Origin: Janthinobacterium sp. TB1-E2
Lineage (GTDB): Bacteria; Pseudomonadota; Gammaproteobacteria; Burkholderiales; Burkholderiaceae_D
DNA length: 64,000 bases
Direction of reading: 5' to 3'
NCBI RefSeq assembly: GCF_036885605.1
Contig: NZ_CP142523.1
Location: 434,001 to 498,000, forward strand
Shown: piece by piece, positions 27,314 to 35,786 of the stretch
Layout of the letters: each line of letters starts with the position of its first letter
Numbering within the stretch: the stretch's first letter is position 1
Notes under the pieces: generated by a model
Told to the model about the DNA's origin: nothing
The model's input: only the letters and a program-made list of their open reading frames with translations
Database searches by the model: none
Program-made: the position numbers and the translations under genes

Positions 27314-28222
27314 TCACGCGGCCGGCGTGGGATAGCGCTGCGCATACCACTGCTTCAGGTGCTCGATGCAGCGCGTCACGCGGGGCGCGACCAGCTGGCG
27401 CGACGGATAGATGGCGAACAGCGCCAGACTGGGCCGCTCGATGTCCGGAAACAGCTCGACCAGGGCGCCGCTGGCCAGTTCCTCGCGGCAGACAAAGGTG
27501 GGCAGGATGCCGATGCCCAGGCCGCGCAGGATCAGGCTGCGCATGAACAGCGTGTTGTTCGTGCGGACCCAGTTCGGCACTTCGATGTCGCTGTGCGGTC
27601 CCGCATGGCGCAGCGGCCAGCGGCTGCCGAACAGCGCGTGACTGTAGATGAAGCAGCGCTGGCGCGTCAGGTCCGTGGCTTCCCGCAAGGGACCGTGGCG
27701 TTCCAGGTAGGCGGGCGCGCAGCAGATGTGCAGGCGGTAGTCGTGGATATGGCGCGCCACGTAGCTCGAATCGTTGAGCGCGGTGGTGACGCGAAAGCCC
27801 AGGTCGTAGTTGGCGGCCGCCAGGTCGACATATTCATCCTTCAGGTCGACGTCCAGGCGCAAGGCTGGCCAGTCGGCCATGAAATCGGCCAGGCCTTCGG
27901 CCAGCTCGCCCACGCCCAAGGTCAGCGGCGCGTTGATGCGCAGGCGGCCCGTCACGTGCGCCGTCGAGTGTGCCACCATGTCTTCCGCTTGCGCCAGCTC
28001 GTCGAGCAGCTTGCGGCAGTGCTCGAGGTAGGCGGCGCCCGTTTCCGTCAGGGCCAGCTGGCGCGTGGTGCGCGTCATCAGGCGCCCGCCCAGTTCCTGC
28101 TCCAGCTGGCCGATGCGCCGGCTCACATATGACGCCGACAGGTCCAGTTCATCGGCGGCGCGGCGAAAGCTGCCCAGCTCGGCCACGCGGCGAAACAGCT
28201 GCATCGCCTGCAATTTATCCAT
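27314..28222 (-). CDS. LysR family transcriptional regulator
   Basis: 302 residues. The N-terminal winged helix reads MQLFRRVAELGSFRRAADEL then DLSASYVSRRIGQLEQELGG, the classic LysR layout, followed by the two-lobed effector domain. It is of the CrgA/AaeR-like group that regulates redox and quinone or aromatic responses. It is divergent from the exported PfpI-like gene at 28343, with 120 bp between them that hold repeated ATTCGG motifs, so that gene is the likely target. Confidence 0.9.
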   Translation of the reverse strand: MDKLQAMQLFRRVAELGSFRRAADELDLSASYVSRRIGQLEQELGGRLMTRTTRQLALTETGAAYLEHCRKLLDELAQAEDMVAHSTAHVTGRLRINAPLTLGVGELAEGLADFMADWPALRLDVDLKDEYVDLAAANYDLGFRVTTALNDSSYVARHIHDYRLHICCAPAYLERHGPLREATDLTRQRCFIYSHALFGSRWPLRHAGPHSDIEVPNWVRTNNTLFMRSLILRGLGIGILPTFVCREELASGALVELFPDIERPSLALFAIYPSRQLVAPRVTRCIEHLKQWYAQRYPTPAA

Positions 28223-28230
28223 TTCATTCC

Positions 28231-28306
28231 TATTCGGCGCTTCTATTCGGTCTTATTCTGCATCAGTGCTGTGCATTATTCATCATTTTTCCCCATTTTG
28301 ATTCGG
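28231..28306. promoter_or_regulatory. Repeated (T)ATTCGG motifs in the lysR / pfpI-like intergenic region
   Basis: TATTCGG occurs at 28231-28237 and 28244-28250, 13 bp apart, and ATTCGG again at 28301-28306. They lie between divergent starts at 28222 and 28343. They may be binding sites for the LysR regulator, but they do not form an obvious T-N11-A palindrome. Confidence 0.35.
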
Positions 28307-28342
28307 AATATGCTGGTGACCTCTCTACAGAAAGGCCACACC

Positions 28343-29176
28343 ATGAAAAAATTACTGATCAGCAGCCTGTTGCTCGCCGCCTTTTCCAACGCCCAGGCGG
28401 CCGAGGTCCTCGTCGTGCTGTCGGACGCCAATCACCTCGAGCTGCGCGACGGCAAGGTCTTTTCGACGGGTTTTTATCTGAATGAACTGATGCAGCCCGT
28501 GAAAAAGCTGCTCGACGCGGGCCACACGGTGACGTTCGCCACGCCGCAGGGCAAGGCGCCCACCCTGGACGCCAGTTCGGATACGGTCGATTACTTTGGC
28601 GGCGACGCCGCCGCGCACGCGGCGCACAAGGCGCTGCTGGATCAGCTGGCGCTGACGGTGCCGGGCCGCTCGCCCGTGATCAGCCTGAAGCGCGTGGAAC
28701 AGATCGGTTATGGCCACTACGCGGCCGTGCTGGTGCCGGGCGGCCACGCACCGATGCAGGATCTGTTGAAGGATGCCAGCCTGGGCGCCTTGCTGCGCCA
28801 GTTCCACGCGGATGGCAAGCCGACGGCGCTGCTGTGCCATGGCCCCATCGCCCTGCTGTCGGCCTTGCCGCAGGCGGCAGCGTTTGCGGCCGCGCTGGAA
28901 GCGGGCCGCACGCCTGCCAAGCCGGCGGACTGGATCTACAGCGGCTACCGCATGACGGTGATCAGCAATCAGGAAGAACTGGCGGCGCAAGGCGCGCTGA
29001 AGGGCGGAACGATGAAGTTCTATCCGCAGTCGGGCTTGCAGGCGGCCGGCGCGCGGTATGTGCAGAACCAGGCGCCGTGGACCAGCAACGTCGTGGTCGA
29101 CCGCGAACTGATCACGGGACAGAATCCCGCCTCGGCGCCGGCCCTGGCGGACAAGCTGCTGCAGGCGCTGCGCTAA
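28343..29176 (+). CDS. Exported DJ-1/PfpI family protein (type 1 glutamine amidotransferase-like)
   Basis: 277 residues from the ATG at 28343 (AAAGG upstream). A Sec signal peptide (LLISSLLLAAFSNAQA) precedes a DJ-1/PfpI domain: VLVPGGHAPMQDL with the acidic partner region, then ALLCHGPIALLSAL with the nucleophilic cysteine of the elbow. Homologues are glyoxalase III-like or chaperone-like (Hsp31 group); an exported form is less common. The divergent LysR gene suggests it is induced by a small reactive compound. Confidence 0.85.
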   Translation: MKKLLISSLLLAAFSNAQAAEVLVVLSDANHLELRDGKVFSTGFYLNELMQPVKKLLDAGHTVTFATPQGKAPTLDASSDTVDYFGGDAAAHAAHKALLDQLALTVPGRSPVISLKRVEQIGYGHYAAVLVPGGHAPMQDLLKDASLGALLRQFHADGKPTALLCHGPIALLSALPQAAAFAAALEAGRTPAKPADWIYSGYRMTVISNQEELAAQGALKGGTMKFYPQSGLQAAGARYVQNQAPWTSNVVVDRELITGQNPASAPALADKLLQALR

Positions 29177-29183
29177 AGCAAAA

Positions 29184-29217
29184 ATCCCCGGCGGCGCCTG
29201 GTGGCGCGGCCGGGGAT
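29184..29217. terminator. GC-rich hairpin between convergent genes
   Basis: ATCCCCGGC pairs with GCCGGGGAT around a GGCGCC...GGCGC inner stem. AAAA precedes it but no T run follows on the plus strand; read on the minus strand the hairpin is followed by TTTTGC. It is more likely the terminator of the ohr gene than of the PfpI-like gene. Confidence 0.6.
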
Positions 29218-29238
29218 GTGCGACTCATGCGGCGGGGA

Positions 29239-29664
29239 TTAGACGATCGTCAGGGTGACGTCGATGTTGCCGCGCGTGGCGTTCGAGTATGGGCAGACGA
29301 TGTGGGCGGCGGCGACCAGTGCTTCGGCGGCGGCGCGTTCCATGCCTGGCAGCGAGATTTTCAGTTCCACTTCGATGCCGAAGCCCGTTTCGATGGCACC
29401 GATGCCGACGTTGCCTTCGATGGACAGGTCCGCTGGTACGGCGATCTTGTCGCGGCCGCCGACGAATTTCATGGCGCCGATGAAGCAGGCCGAGTAGCCG
29501 GCGGCGAACAGTTGTTCCGGATTGGTACCGACGGCGCCATTGCCGCCCAGTTCTTTTGGCGTGGTCAGCTTGACGTCCAGCACATTGTCGGACGACACGG
29601 CACGGCCTTCGCGGCCTCCGGTGGCGGTGGCTTGAGCGCGGTACAGGACTTGTTTGATCGACAT
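29239..29664 (-). CDS. ohr: Organic hydroperoxide resistance protein, Ohr (OsmC family)
   Basis: 141 residues from the ATG at 29664, which has AAGGAAA upstream; a longer open frame to 29808 is unsupported. The two redox cysteines are in [20 protein letters not shown] and [15 protein letters not shown]. The family reduces organic hydroperoxides with dihydrolipoamide as reductant. No ohrR gene is adjacent; regulation must come from elsewhere. The 285 bp upstream are AT-rich and hold no clear gene. Confidence 0.93.
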   Translation of the reverse strand: MSIKQVLYRAQATATGGREGRAVSSDNVLDVKLTTPKELGGNGAVGTNPEQLFAAGYSACFIGAMKFVGGRDKIAVPADLSIEGNVGIGAIETGFGIEVELKISLPGMERAAAEALVAAAHIVCPYSNATRGNIDVTLTIV

Positions 29665-29949
29665 GATGGTTTCCTTTAGGTATATAAATAGGTGACTACT
29701 AAATAGTGTACTACTTGTTTCGTGAGCTCTCGCCCCAGGATCTCCGTCTGCAGAAGCACTTGCCGGCGTCCATGTACATAATATATATCGCGTGCTATTT
29801 AATTGCAAGCGATTTTATTTCGGGGTGGCGCGAATTGATGCTTTATTTTGCAGCCTTTGTCGCCACTACCTGGCTTCCATCGCATAATGGCCACCGCCGC
29901 CGGGACCGATGGTTATGCTTGGCCCACTTCACACCCCCAAGGAAAAATC

Positions 29950-31215
29950 ATGACTAGCCTCTTCTTTATCCTGCGCATCACCGTGGCCACGATGCTCACC
30001 TACATCATCGCCACGGCGATCCTGGTCGAGAACTTCCTGCGCTATATCTTCGGGAATACGGAAGGCTTCTTTGTCATCGTCGGCGCGCTGCTGGCCAGCG
30101 CCGTCATCACGAATGCGTTTTCGCACGTGCGGCGCGTGCGCCTGATCGCCGGCGCCGTCAATGCCGGCACCCTGTCGAGCCGCCAGCGGCGCCAGATCGA
30201 GATCCCGTTCGAAGCGGGCGAAACGTTCGACATGATCGACGCGGCCATCCGCGAATTGCCGGGCAGCGAAGTGGTCGAAAGCGCGCGCGACAGCCTGCAG
30301 GTGCAGGCTAGAGTGCGCCGCGCCGCGCCCTATACGCACACGGGTTTGCCCCGCATGCGCGTGCTCGGTTTCCTCGAGCCGCGGCCGAACCAGATCCTCG
30401 CCACCGTCACGCCGAATGGCGAGGCGGGCAGCGTGACCCTGATCTGCGAACCGGCGCGCAATGCCTGGACCGACTGGTTCCTCGTCGACCATGGCAGCAA
30501 CCTGGAAAACGCGGAAGCGGTGACGCGGGCGATGACGCGCCGCGTGGCGCAGCGCCGGCGCGGCGAGCAGGCCGAGGCGCGCCAGACGGTGACGGAAAAG
30601 GAACTCACGGTGGCCAAGCTGAGCCTGCTGCATGCGCAGGTCGAGCCGCACTTCCTGTACAACACCCTGGCCAGCGCGCAGCTGCTCACGCGCAGCGACC
30701 CCGTGCGCGCCGATGAAATGCTGGGCAACCTGATTTTGTACCTGCGCCACTCGCTGCCACGCACGGAGCAAGCGATGTCGACCCTGGGCACGGAGCTGGA
30801 ACGGGCGCGCGCCTATCTCGATATTTTGAAAATCCGCATGGGCGGGCGTTTGAACCTGCAGATCGAAGTGCCGCAATACCTGCGTCAGGTGGAGCTGCCG
30901 CCGATGATGCTGCAAACCCTGGTGGAAAACGCCATCAAGCATGGCCTGGAGCCGAAAAGCGGCGGCGGCACCATCTGGATCATGGCGCGCAGCGGCGATG
31001 GCACGGTGATCGTCACGGTGGCCGACGACGGCAAGGGTTTCAGCGACGATGGTGCCGGCACGGGCATCGGCCTGCGCAATGTGCGCGAACGCCTGCGCCT
31101 GACCTACGGCAATGCCGCCGCGTTTGCCATTGTCGCCAATTTTCCCGATGGCGTGACAGCCACCATCACGGTGCCGGACAGCACGGCGCAAGGAGTGTCG
31201 TATGCATCAGCCTGA
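29950..31215 (+). CDS. LytS/YehU-type sensor histidine kinase
   Basis: 421 residues from the ATG at 29950, with AAGGA upstream. There are two N-terminal membrane helices (about 8-28 and 40-57) without a large sensor domain, a middle region of unknown fold (80-200), then a His_kinase domain with H234 in VEPHFLYN and a HATPase domain with ENAIKHG (326-332), DDGKGF (359-364) and GTGIGL (370-375). It probably phosphorylates the LytTR regulator whose start overlaps its 3' end by 14 bp. Confidence 0.9.
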   Translation: MTSLFFILRITVATMLTYIIATAILVENFLRYIFGNTEGFFVIVGALLASAVITNAFSHVRRVRLIAGAVNAGTLSSRQRRQIEIPFEAGETFDMIDAAIRELPGSEVVESARDSLQVQARVRRAAPYTHTGLPRMRVLGFLEPRPNQILATVTPNGEAGSVTLICEPARNAWTDWFLVDHGSNLENAEAVTRAMTRRVAQRRRGEQAEARQTVTEKELTVAKLSLLHAQVEPHFLYNTLASAQLLTRSDPVRADEMLGNLILYLRHSLPRTEQAMSTLGTELERARAYLDILKIRMGGRLNLQIEVPQYLRQVELPPMMLQTLVENAIKHGLEPKSGGGTIWIMARSGDGTVIVTVADDGKGFSDDGAGTGIGLRNVRERLRLTYGNAAAFAIVANFPDGVTATITVPDSTAQGVSYASA

Positions 31216-31984
31216 GATGACTTGCGTCATTGCCGAAGATGAAACCCTGCTGCGCGACGCGCTCGTGGCCCTGCTGACCGAAGAGTGGCCCTACTTGCGC
31301 ATCGTCGCCGCCTGCGACGACGGCGGCACGGCGCTCGAGGCCATCGCCACGCACAAGCCCGACGTCGCCTTCCTCGATATCCGCATGCCGGGCCTGACGG
31401 GGCTGGAAGTGGCGGCCGGCGCGCTCGAAGCGAGTCCCGCCACGCAGGTGGTGTTCGTCACGGCCTACGACCAGTACGCGATCGATGCCTTCGACAAGGG
31501 CGCCGTCGATTATCTGTTGAAACCGATTGGACGCGAGCGCCTGCAAGCGACCCTGCAGCGTGTGCAGGCGCGGGCCGGCAAGGCCCGGGCGGGCGACGGC
31601 GGGCTGGCCGGCTTGCTGCAGCAATTGAGCAGCGCCTTGCCTGCGGCCGCCAAGTCGCCGCCGCTGGTGTGGCTGACGGCCAGCAGCGGCAAGGATACGC
31701 GGCTGATCATGGTGGAAGACATCGCCTATTTTCAGTCCGATACCAAGTACACGGCCGTCATGACGGCGGACGGCGAGGCGCTGCTGCGCAAGCCGATCCG
31801 CGAACTGCTCGACGTGCTCGATCCTGCCATCTTCAAGCAGATCCACCGCTCCACCATCGTCAACATGAAGATGGTGGCGTCAGTGACGCGCGACGAGGTG
31901 GGACGCGGCGCCTTGCGCCTCAAGACGCGGCCGGAAACGCTGGCCGTGAGCCAGCCGTTTATGGCGCTGTTCCGGAATATGTAG
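31202..31984 (+). CDS. LytTR family response regulator
   Basis: 260 residues. The receiver domain has acidic AEDE (11-14), phosphoacceptor D59 in FLDIRMPG and Lys in LLKPIGRERL. A LytTR DNA-binding domain occupies about 157-258 (IAYFQSDTKYTAV, FKQIHRSTIVNM). It overlaps the kinase gene by 14 bp, with AAGGAG just upstream, so the two are translationally coupled. Its last 13 codons are present a second time, with only synonymous changes, at 32787-32827, beyond the PEP-CTERM gene. Confidence 0.92.
   Translation: MHQPEMTCVIAEDETLLRDALVALLTEEWPYLRIVAACDDGGTALEAIATHKPDVAFLDIRMPGLTGLEVAAGALEASPATQVVFVTAYDQYAIDAFDKGAVDYLLKPIGRERLQATLQRVQARAGKARAGDGGLAGLLQQLSSALPAAAKSPPLVWLTASSGKDTRLIMVEDIAYFQSDTKYTAVMTADGEALLRKPIRELLDVLDPAIFKQIHRSTIVNMKMVASVTRDEVGRGALRLKTRPETLAVSQPFMALFRNM
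31942..31982 (+). repeat. Direct repeat copy 1: 3' end of the LytTR regulator gene
   Basis: 41 bp inside the regulator gene, coding VSQPFMALFRNM. It matches 32787-32827 at 38 of 41 positions. The three differences are synonymous in this frame (Phe TTT/TTC, Ala GCG/GCC, Leu CTG/TTG). Confidence 0.9.
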
Positions 31985-32048
31985 CCGCTATTGCGCCCTT
32001 TCAAAACCGTCGCACACACTTTTTTCATACTTTCTTCGCCCATAGTTA

Positions 32049-32076
32049 TTATCATAATTATATTTAATTATGATAA
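32049..32076. promoter_or_regulatory. Perfect AT-rich palindrome upstream of the PEP-CTERM gene
   Basis: TTATCATAATTA (32049-32060), a TATT spacer, then TAATTATGATAA (32065-32076): a perfect 12-bp inverted repeat made of A/T except for one pair. It lies about 85 bp upstream of the PEP-CTERM start and 65 bp after the regulator stop. It could be an operator or a promoter UP-like region; no T run makes it a terminator. Confidence 0.6.
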
Positions 32077-32161
32077 AATTAACATGACGGCATGCCGTGA
32101 GACGTGATGGGTACGTCTCCTGAAGCGCTTTTTTAACGCTCTGCAAAAATATGAGGAAACC

Positions 32162-32743
32162 ATGAAAAAGAACCTGTTGTGCGCCGCCTTACTTGTCGCC
32201 GGAATATCTACTGTCCATGCGCAGCCGACGACGTGGGATTTTACTTATCGAGGCTTTGTCGACGCGGCTACCGGCGTATTCGATTCTCGCCGGGAGTTCG
32301 GGGGCAGTTTTGTCGGGGAGGACAGTAATCAGGACGGTGTGATTGTGTTGGATGAGTTGAGCTATTTCAGCTCCGGGGGCTACCTGTTTTTCCCTGTCAC
32401 GCCAGGCAGCTATGGATGCAATACTTCCTCCTACCTCCGGTGTGAAGTAAAAAATTTCAGTTATACACTGACAGGTAAACTTCAATATGAAGCCAGGACC
32501 TACGGCTATGACGAAGGTTCCATGTCCTGGTATAGCAATGACGTTATCGGCAGTCACCTCCTCCGCGGTGGAGGAGATTTTATGCGGGGCACAAGATGGG
32601 AAAATCGTTATAACTGGTCCGATCAGACGACCTTCACGATTTCCCCGGCGCCCGTTCCTGAGCCAACGGTCGCGTTGATGCTGCCCGCCGGCCTGGCACT
32701 CATGTACCTTGCGCGGGTACGCCGCCGTAAGACTTCAGCATAA
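32162..32743 (+). CDS. PEP-CTERM sorting domain protein
   Basis: 193 residues. A Sec signal peptide (LLCAALLVAGISTVHA) is followed by an unrecognised mature domain rich in Tyr, Ser and Gly, then the sorting tail: VPEPTVALMLPAGLALMYLA (about 167-186) and the basic RVRRRK end. Such proteins are processed by exosortase (XrtA) and usually reach the outer surface or matrix. TGAGGAAACC gives a good ribosome-binding site. The coding sequence looks less GC-rich than its neighbours, and it is bracketed by two copies of the LytTR gene's 3' end, suggesting acquisition. Confidence 0.88.
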   Translation: MKKNLLCAALLVAGISTVHAQPTTWDFTYRGFVDAATGVFDSRREFGGSFVGEDSNQDGVIVLDELSYFSSGGYLFFPVTPGSYGCNTSSYLRCEVKNFSYTLTGKLQYEARTYGYDEGSMSWYSNDVIGSHLLRGGGDFMRGTRWENRYNWSDQTTFTISPAPVPEPTVALMLPAGLALMYLARVRRRKTSA

Positions 32744-32786
32744 TCCCGCCTTGTCCGCTGCGCCGGAAAACGCACTTGGCAGTTTG

Positions 32787-32827
32787 GGCCGTGAGCCAGC
32801 CGTTCATGGCCTTGTTCCGGAATATGT
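32787..32827 (+). repeat. Direct repeat copy 2: remnant of a LytTR regulator gene 3' end
   Basis: 41 bp, 38 identical to 31942-31982, still reading VSQPFMALFRNM then a stop. A looser match extends upstream (CCGGAAAACGC compared with CCGGAAACGC). It is not part of any intact gene and is best read as a fossil of the regulator's original 3' end. Confidence 0.85.
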
Positions 32828-32835
32828 GAGGTCGG

Positions 32836-32885
32836 GTAGGTCGGCTTAGCGGGGCCGCCGAGGCCCGCCAGGGCGTAAGCCGACA
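32836..32885. repeat. REP-like palindrome, GGCTTA variant
   Basis: GTAGGTCGGCTTAGCG...GCGTAAGCCGACA with a longer GC-rich inner stem. Compared with the other copies, the core is GGCTTA and the opposite arm TAAGCC, again a paired change. It lies 8 bp after the remnant of the regulator gene. Confidence 0.8.
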
Positions 32886-32896
32886 TCACTACAGGC

Positions 32897-33940
32897 CTAT
32901 TCCGCCGTCTCGAACCCTTCGAGCACATTGACGACATTGATGCCGATTTCCTTCACCGCATAGCCGCCTTCGAGGATGAAGGCGGTGGGCAGGTTCAGGT
33001 GCGCGAGGCGCTCGCCCACGCGCAGGTAGTCGCCGCTTTGCAGGGCGAAGTGCGATAGCGGGTCGCCGGCGAAGGTGTCGACACCGAGCGACACCACCAG
33101 CGCGTCGGGCGCGTACATATTGATGCGCAGGCAGGCCGTTTCCAGCGCGGCGAACCAGCTGGCCGTGGTGCTGCCGGCCGGCAGCGGCAGGTTGACGTTG
33201 TAGCCGAGCCCCGCGCCGCTGCCCGTCTCGTCGGCGTGGCCCAGATAAAATGGATACTCATTGCGCGGGTCGGCGTGGATGGAGGCGAACAGCACGTCGT
33301 CGCGCTGGTAAAAGATGCTTTGGGTGCCGTTGCCGTGGTGGTAGTCGATATCGAGGATGGCGACCTTGCGGGCGCCATCGTCGAGCAAATGCTGTGCGGC
33401 CAGGGCCGCGTTGTTCAGAAAACAGTAGCCGCCAAAAAAGTCGCTGCCCGCGTGGTGGCCCGGTGGGCGCGTGAGGGCGAACGTGGCGCGCTCGCCCAGG
33501 CGCAGCGCGTGGGCCGCGTTGACGGCGCAGTCGGCGCCCGTCTTGGCCGCCGTCCACGTGCCGGCCGTCAGCGGCGTGCCGTTGTCCATCGAGTACAGGC
33601 CCAGCTTGGCCGTGAAGTCGTCCGGTTCGATATCGCTGCGCAAGGTGCGCACGGGCCACACGGATGGCAGTGCATCCTTGCCCGCGTTGTCGGGGTCGAG
33701 CGCCAGCCAGTCATGCCAGGCGTGGCGCAAAAAATGCAGGTAACGGGGCGTGTGGATGCGCTCTAACGACGTCAGCGGCACGCCGTGCGGCGTGACGATG
33801 CGGCCCAGGTTGCGCCGTCCCAGCTCGGCCACCACCATGTCGGCCCGTTCGGGCGTCTCGAAGCAGGGCACCATGGTCCCGCGAAACATCTCGAAGCGGC
33901 CCCGGTGCTGGCCGTGCAATTCATTGTAGAAGGTCAGCAT
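32897..33940 (-). CDS. Histone deacetylase family protein, acetylpolyamine amidohydrolase type
   Basis: 347 residues from the ATG at 33940. The class motifs are present: RPPGHHAG (158-165) with the catalytic His pair, AILDIDYHHGNG (194-205) with zinc ligands D199 and H201, HADPRNEYPFYLGHADE (as in bacterial acetylpolyamine amidohydrolases), the third zinc Asp in SLGVDTFAGDPL, and ILEGGYAVKE at the end. It probably deacetylates an acetylpolyamine or similar small amide in the cytoplasm. It starts 28 bp after the gshA stop, on the same strand. Confidence 0.9.
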   Translation of the reverse strand: MLTFYNELHGQHRGRFEMFRGTMVPCFETPERADMVVAELGRRNLGRIVTPHGVPLTSLERIHTPRYLHFLRHAWHDWLALDPDNAGKDALPSVWPVRTLRSDIEPDDFTAKLGLYSMDNGTPLTAGTWTAAKTGADCAVNAAHALRLGERATFALTRPPGHHAGSDFFGGYCFLNNAALAAQHLLDDGARKVAILDIDYHHGNGTQSIFYQRDDVLFASIHADPRNEYPFYLGHADETGSGAGLGYNVNLPLPAGSTTASWFAALETACLRINMYAPDALVVSLGVDTFAGDPLSHFALQSGDYLRVGERLAHLNLPTAFILEGGYAVKEIGINVVNVLEGFETAE

Positions 33941-33968
33941 GGGGTGCCAGGCGAAAAGTCGGGCAGGA

Positions 33969-35570
33969 TCAGGTGTGCGAACACAGGGTGCTGGCGCGGT
34001 AGGCGGCGACGAAATCGTCGAAGCTGCCGGCCGGTGCCGCTTCCATGGCGCGCTGCTCGGCCAGCGAGCTGGCGGCCATCGCGTCGAAATACGCACTTTG
34101 CTCGGGTGTGGGCGGATGCGCGCGGAAAAACGCCGCATGGCGTTCGCTTTGCTGCAGGCCGAAGGCGGCAAACGAGCCGCCGTTGGCGCGCAGCTCGGCC
34201 AATACCTTCGCCGATGGCGTGGCATCCGGGTTGGCCAGTTTGACGGCTTGTGCCGCCAGGCTGTCCGCGTGCTGCGTGCCGCCATGGCGAGAGTCGAGCA
34301 AGGCTGCCACCGGTGCGATGCGTGCCAGCAATTCCTCGCCCCAGGCCTGCAGGGTGATCTCCTCGCCGTCGCGGCGCAGGGTCAAGCCCGGCTTGCGGCC
34401 TTCCTTGACGGTGCGCGCGAAATTGTTCGTGTAGCAGGCGCTTTGCTCGGCCGAGATGGGACCGCTGTCGTCGAGCGCGCAGAACAGCAGGAACGCGTCG
34501 AGGAAACGGCCCGTTTCCAGGCTGATGCCGACCGGTTCGAACGGGTCGACGTCCATGCAGCGCACTTCGATGTATTGCACGCCGCGCAGGCACAGAGCCT
34601 GGATCGGGCGCTCGCCCGTGCGGATCACGCGCTTCGGGCGGATGGTCGAATAGTATTCATTTTCGATCTGCAGCACGTTGGTGGACAATTGAATCCACTC
34701 GCCATCCTTCTTGGTGCCCAGCGCCGCATATGGCGGATACGGGTCGTTGACGGCGTGCGTGAGCGCGTTGACGTAGTCTTCCAGGCTGTTTTCGTGCGGA
34801 CGCAGGCCCGACTGGGCGTCGTTCTGGTAGCCGAGGTCGCTCATGCGCAGGCTGGTGGCGTACGGCAGGAACAAGGTGTCGTCGGACAAGGTGTCGAGCT
34901 TGTGCGCGCGGCCGCGCAGGAAACCGGCGGACAGGGCCGGCGAAGCGCCGAACAGGTACATCAGGAGCCAGCTGTAGCGGCGGAAATTGCGGATCGTCGC
35001 CAGATAGCTTTCCGACTGCACGTCTTTCGGCGTGGCTGCTGCTTGCGTGGCGCTGGCGCTGGTGTCCGGATTGCTGGCCAGCACTTGCCACAGCTGCTCG
35101 TCGAGCGAGTAGTTGTAATGGATGCCGGCGATGCATTGCATGGCTTTGCCGTAACGCAAGGCCAGGCCGCGCCGGTAGACGTGCTTGAGCATGCCCATGT
35201 TCGAGGTGCCGTAGTTGGCGATCTCGATGTCCGCTTCGGGCGGCAGCTGGCATGGCATCGACTGGCTCCACAGCAACTCGTCGCCGAGGCGGCTGTAGGC
35301 GTGGCGGTGCACGGTGTCGAGCTTGTCGAGCGTGACGCCGATGTCGGCTTCGGCCGGGGTGATGAATTCGAGCAGCGCCTCGGCGTAATCGGTGGTGATT
35401 TCAGGGTGCGTCAGCGCCGAGCCCAGAGCGGCGGGATGGGGCGTGGAAGCCAGATGGCCGGCGTGGTCGACGCGCAGGGTTTCACGTTCGATGCCGCGCA
35501 AGCCGCCCAGCAGCGCGCGGTTGGCATCTTCGGTCAGCAATGCCAGGCGGCGAGTCAACAGGTTGGGCAA
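33969..35570 (-). CDS. gshA: Glutamate-cysteine ligase
   Basis: 533 residues from a TTG at 35570, preceded by AAGGAAG with a six-base spacer; the frame is open to 35654 but the upstream part is not conserved. [13 protein letters not shown] is the N-terminal ATP/substrate segment of the proteobacterial type, with [36 protein letters not shown]-like [18 protein letters not shown] and [16 protein letters not shown]. It makes gamma-glutamylcysteine, the first step of glutathione synthesis. It precedes the deacetylase gene in a likely two-gene unit. Confidence 0.92.
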   Translation of the reverse strand: MPNLLTRRLALLTEDANRALLGGLRGIERETLRVDHAGHLASTPHPAALGSALTHPEITTDYAEALLEFITPAEADIGVTLDKLDTVHRHAYSRLGDELLWSQSMPCQLPPEADIEIANYGTSNMGMLKHVYRRGLALRYGKAMQCIAGIHYNYSLDEQLWQVLASNPDTSASATQAAATPKDVQSESYLATIRNFRRYSWLLMYLFGASPALSAGFLRGRAHKLDTLSDDTLFLPYATSLRMSDLGYQNDAQSGLRPHENSLEDYVNALTHAVNDPYPPYAALGTKKDGEWIQLSTNVLQIENEYYSTIRPKRVIRTGERPIQALCLRGVQYIEVRCMDVDPFEPVGISLETGRFLDAFLLFCALDDSGPISAEQSACYTNNFARTVKEGRKPGLTLRRDGEEITLQAWGEELLARIAPVAALLDSRHGGTQHADSLAAQAVKLANPDATPSAKVLAELRANGGSFAAFGLQQSERHAAFFRAHPPTPEQSAYFDAMAASSLAEQRAMEAAPAGSFDDFVAAYRASTLCSHT

Positions 35571-35786
35571 TTTGAGCTTCCTTTCTTGTGCAGCATATAA
35601 ATAATTTGTGCTGAGATTAACCGAATTTTGGCAAATGCGTCGGCGCCGGCCCAAAAAACGCCGCGTCGCCAGCGTCCGTCCCGGGCAACGGGGACGGCGC
35701 TTCGGTCAGGAATTCGCTTGATAGTTTAACAAACTGCGGGGGGATCTGGCGCGCTGCCGGGTCAAGCTTTGCGCACGTGGCGGCCG

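Noticed and set aside
29665-29949. OhrR-type operator upstream of ohr
   Set aside because: The region is AT-rich with short ACTA/TAGT symmetry but no convincing palindrome of the expected length, and no ohrR gene is adjacent.
29706-29957. 83-codon plus frame upstream of the LytS-type kinase
   Set aside because: No ribosome-binding site, odd composition, and it runs into the kinase's own start signal.
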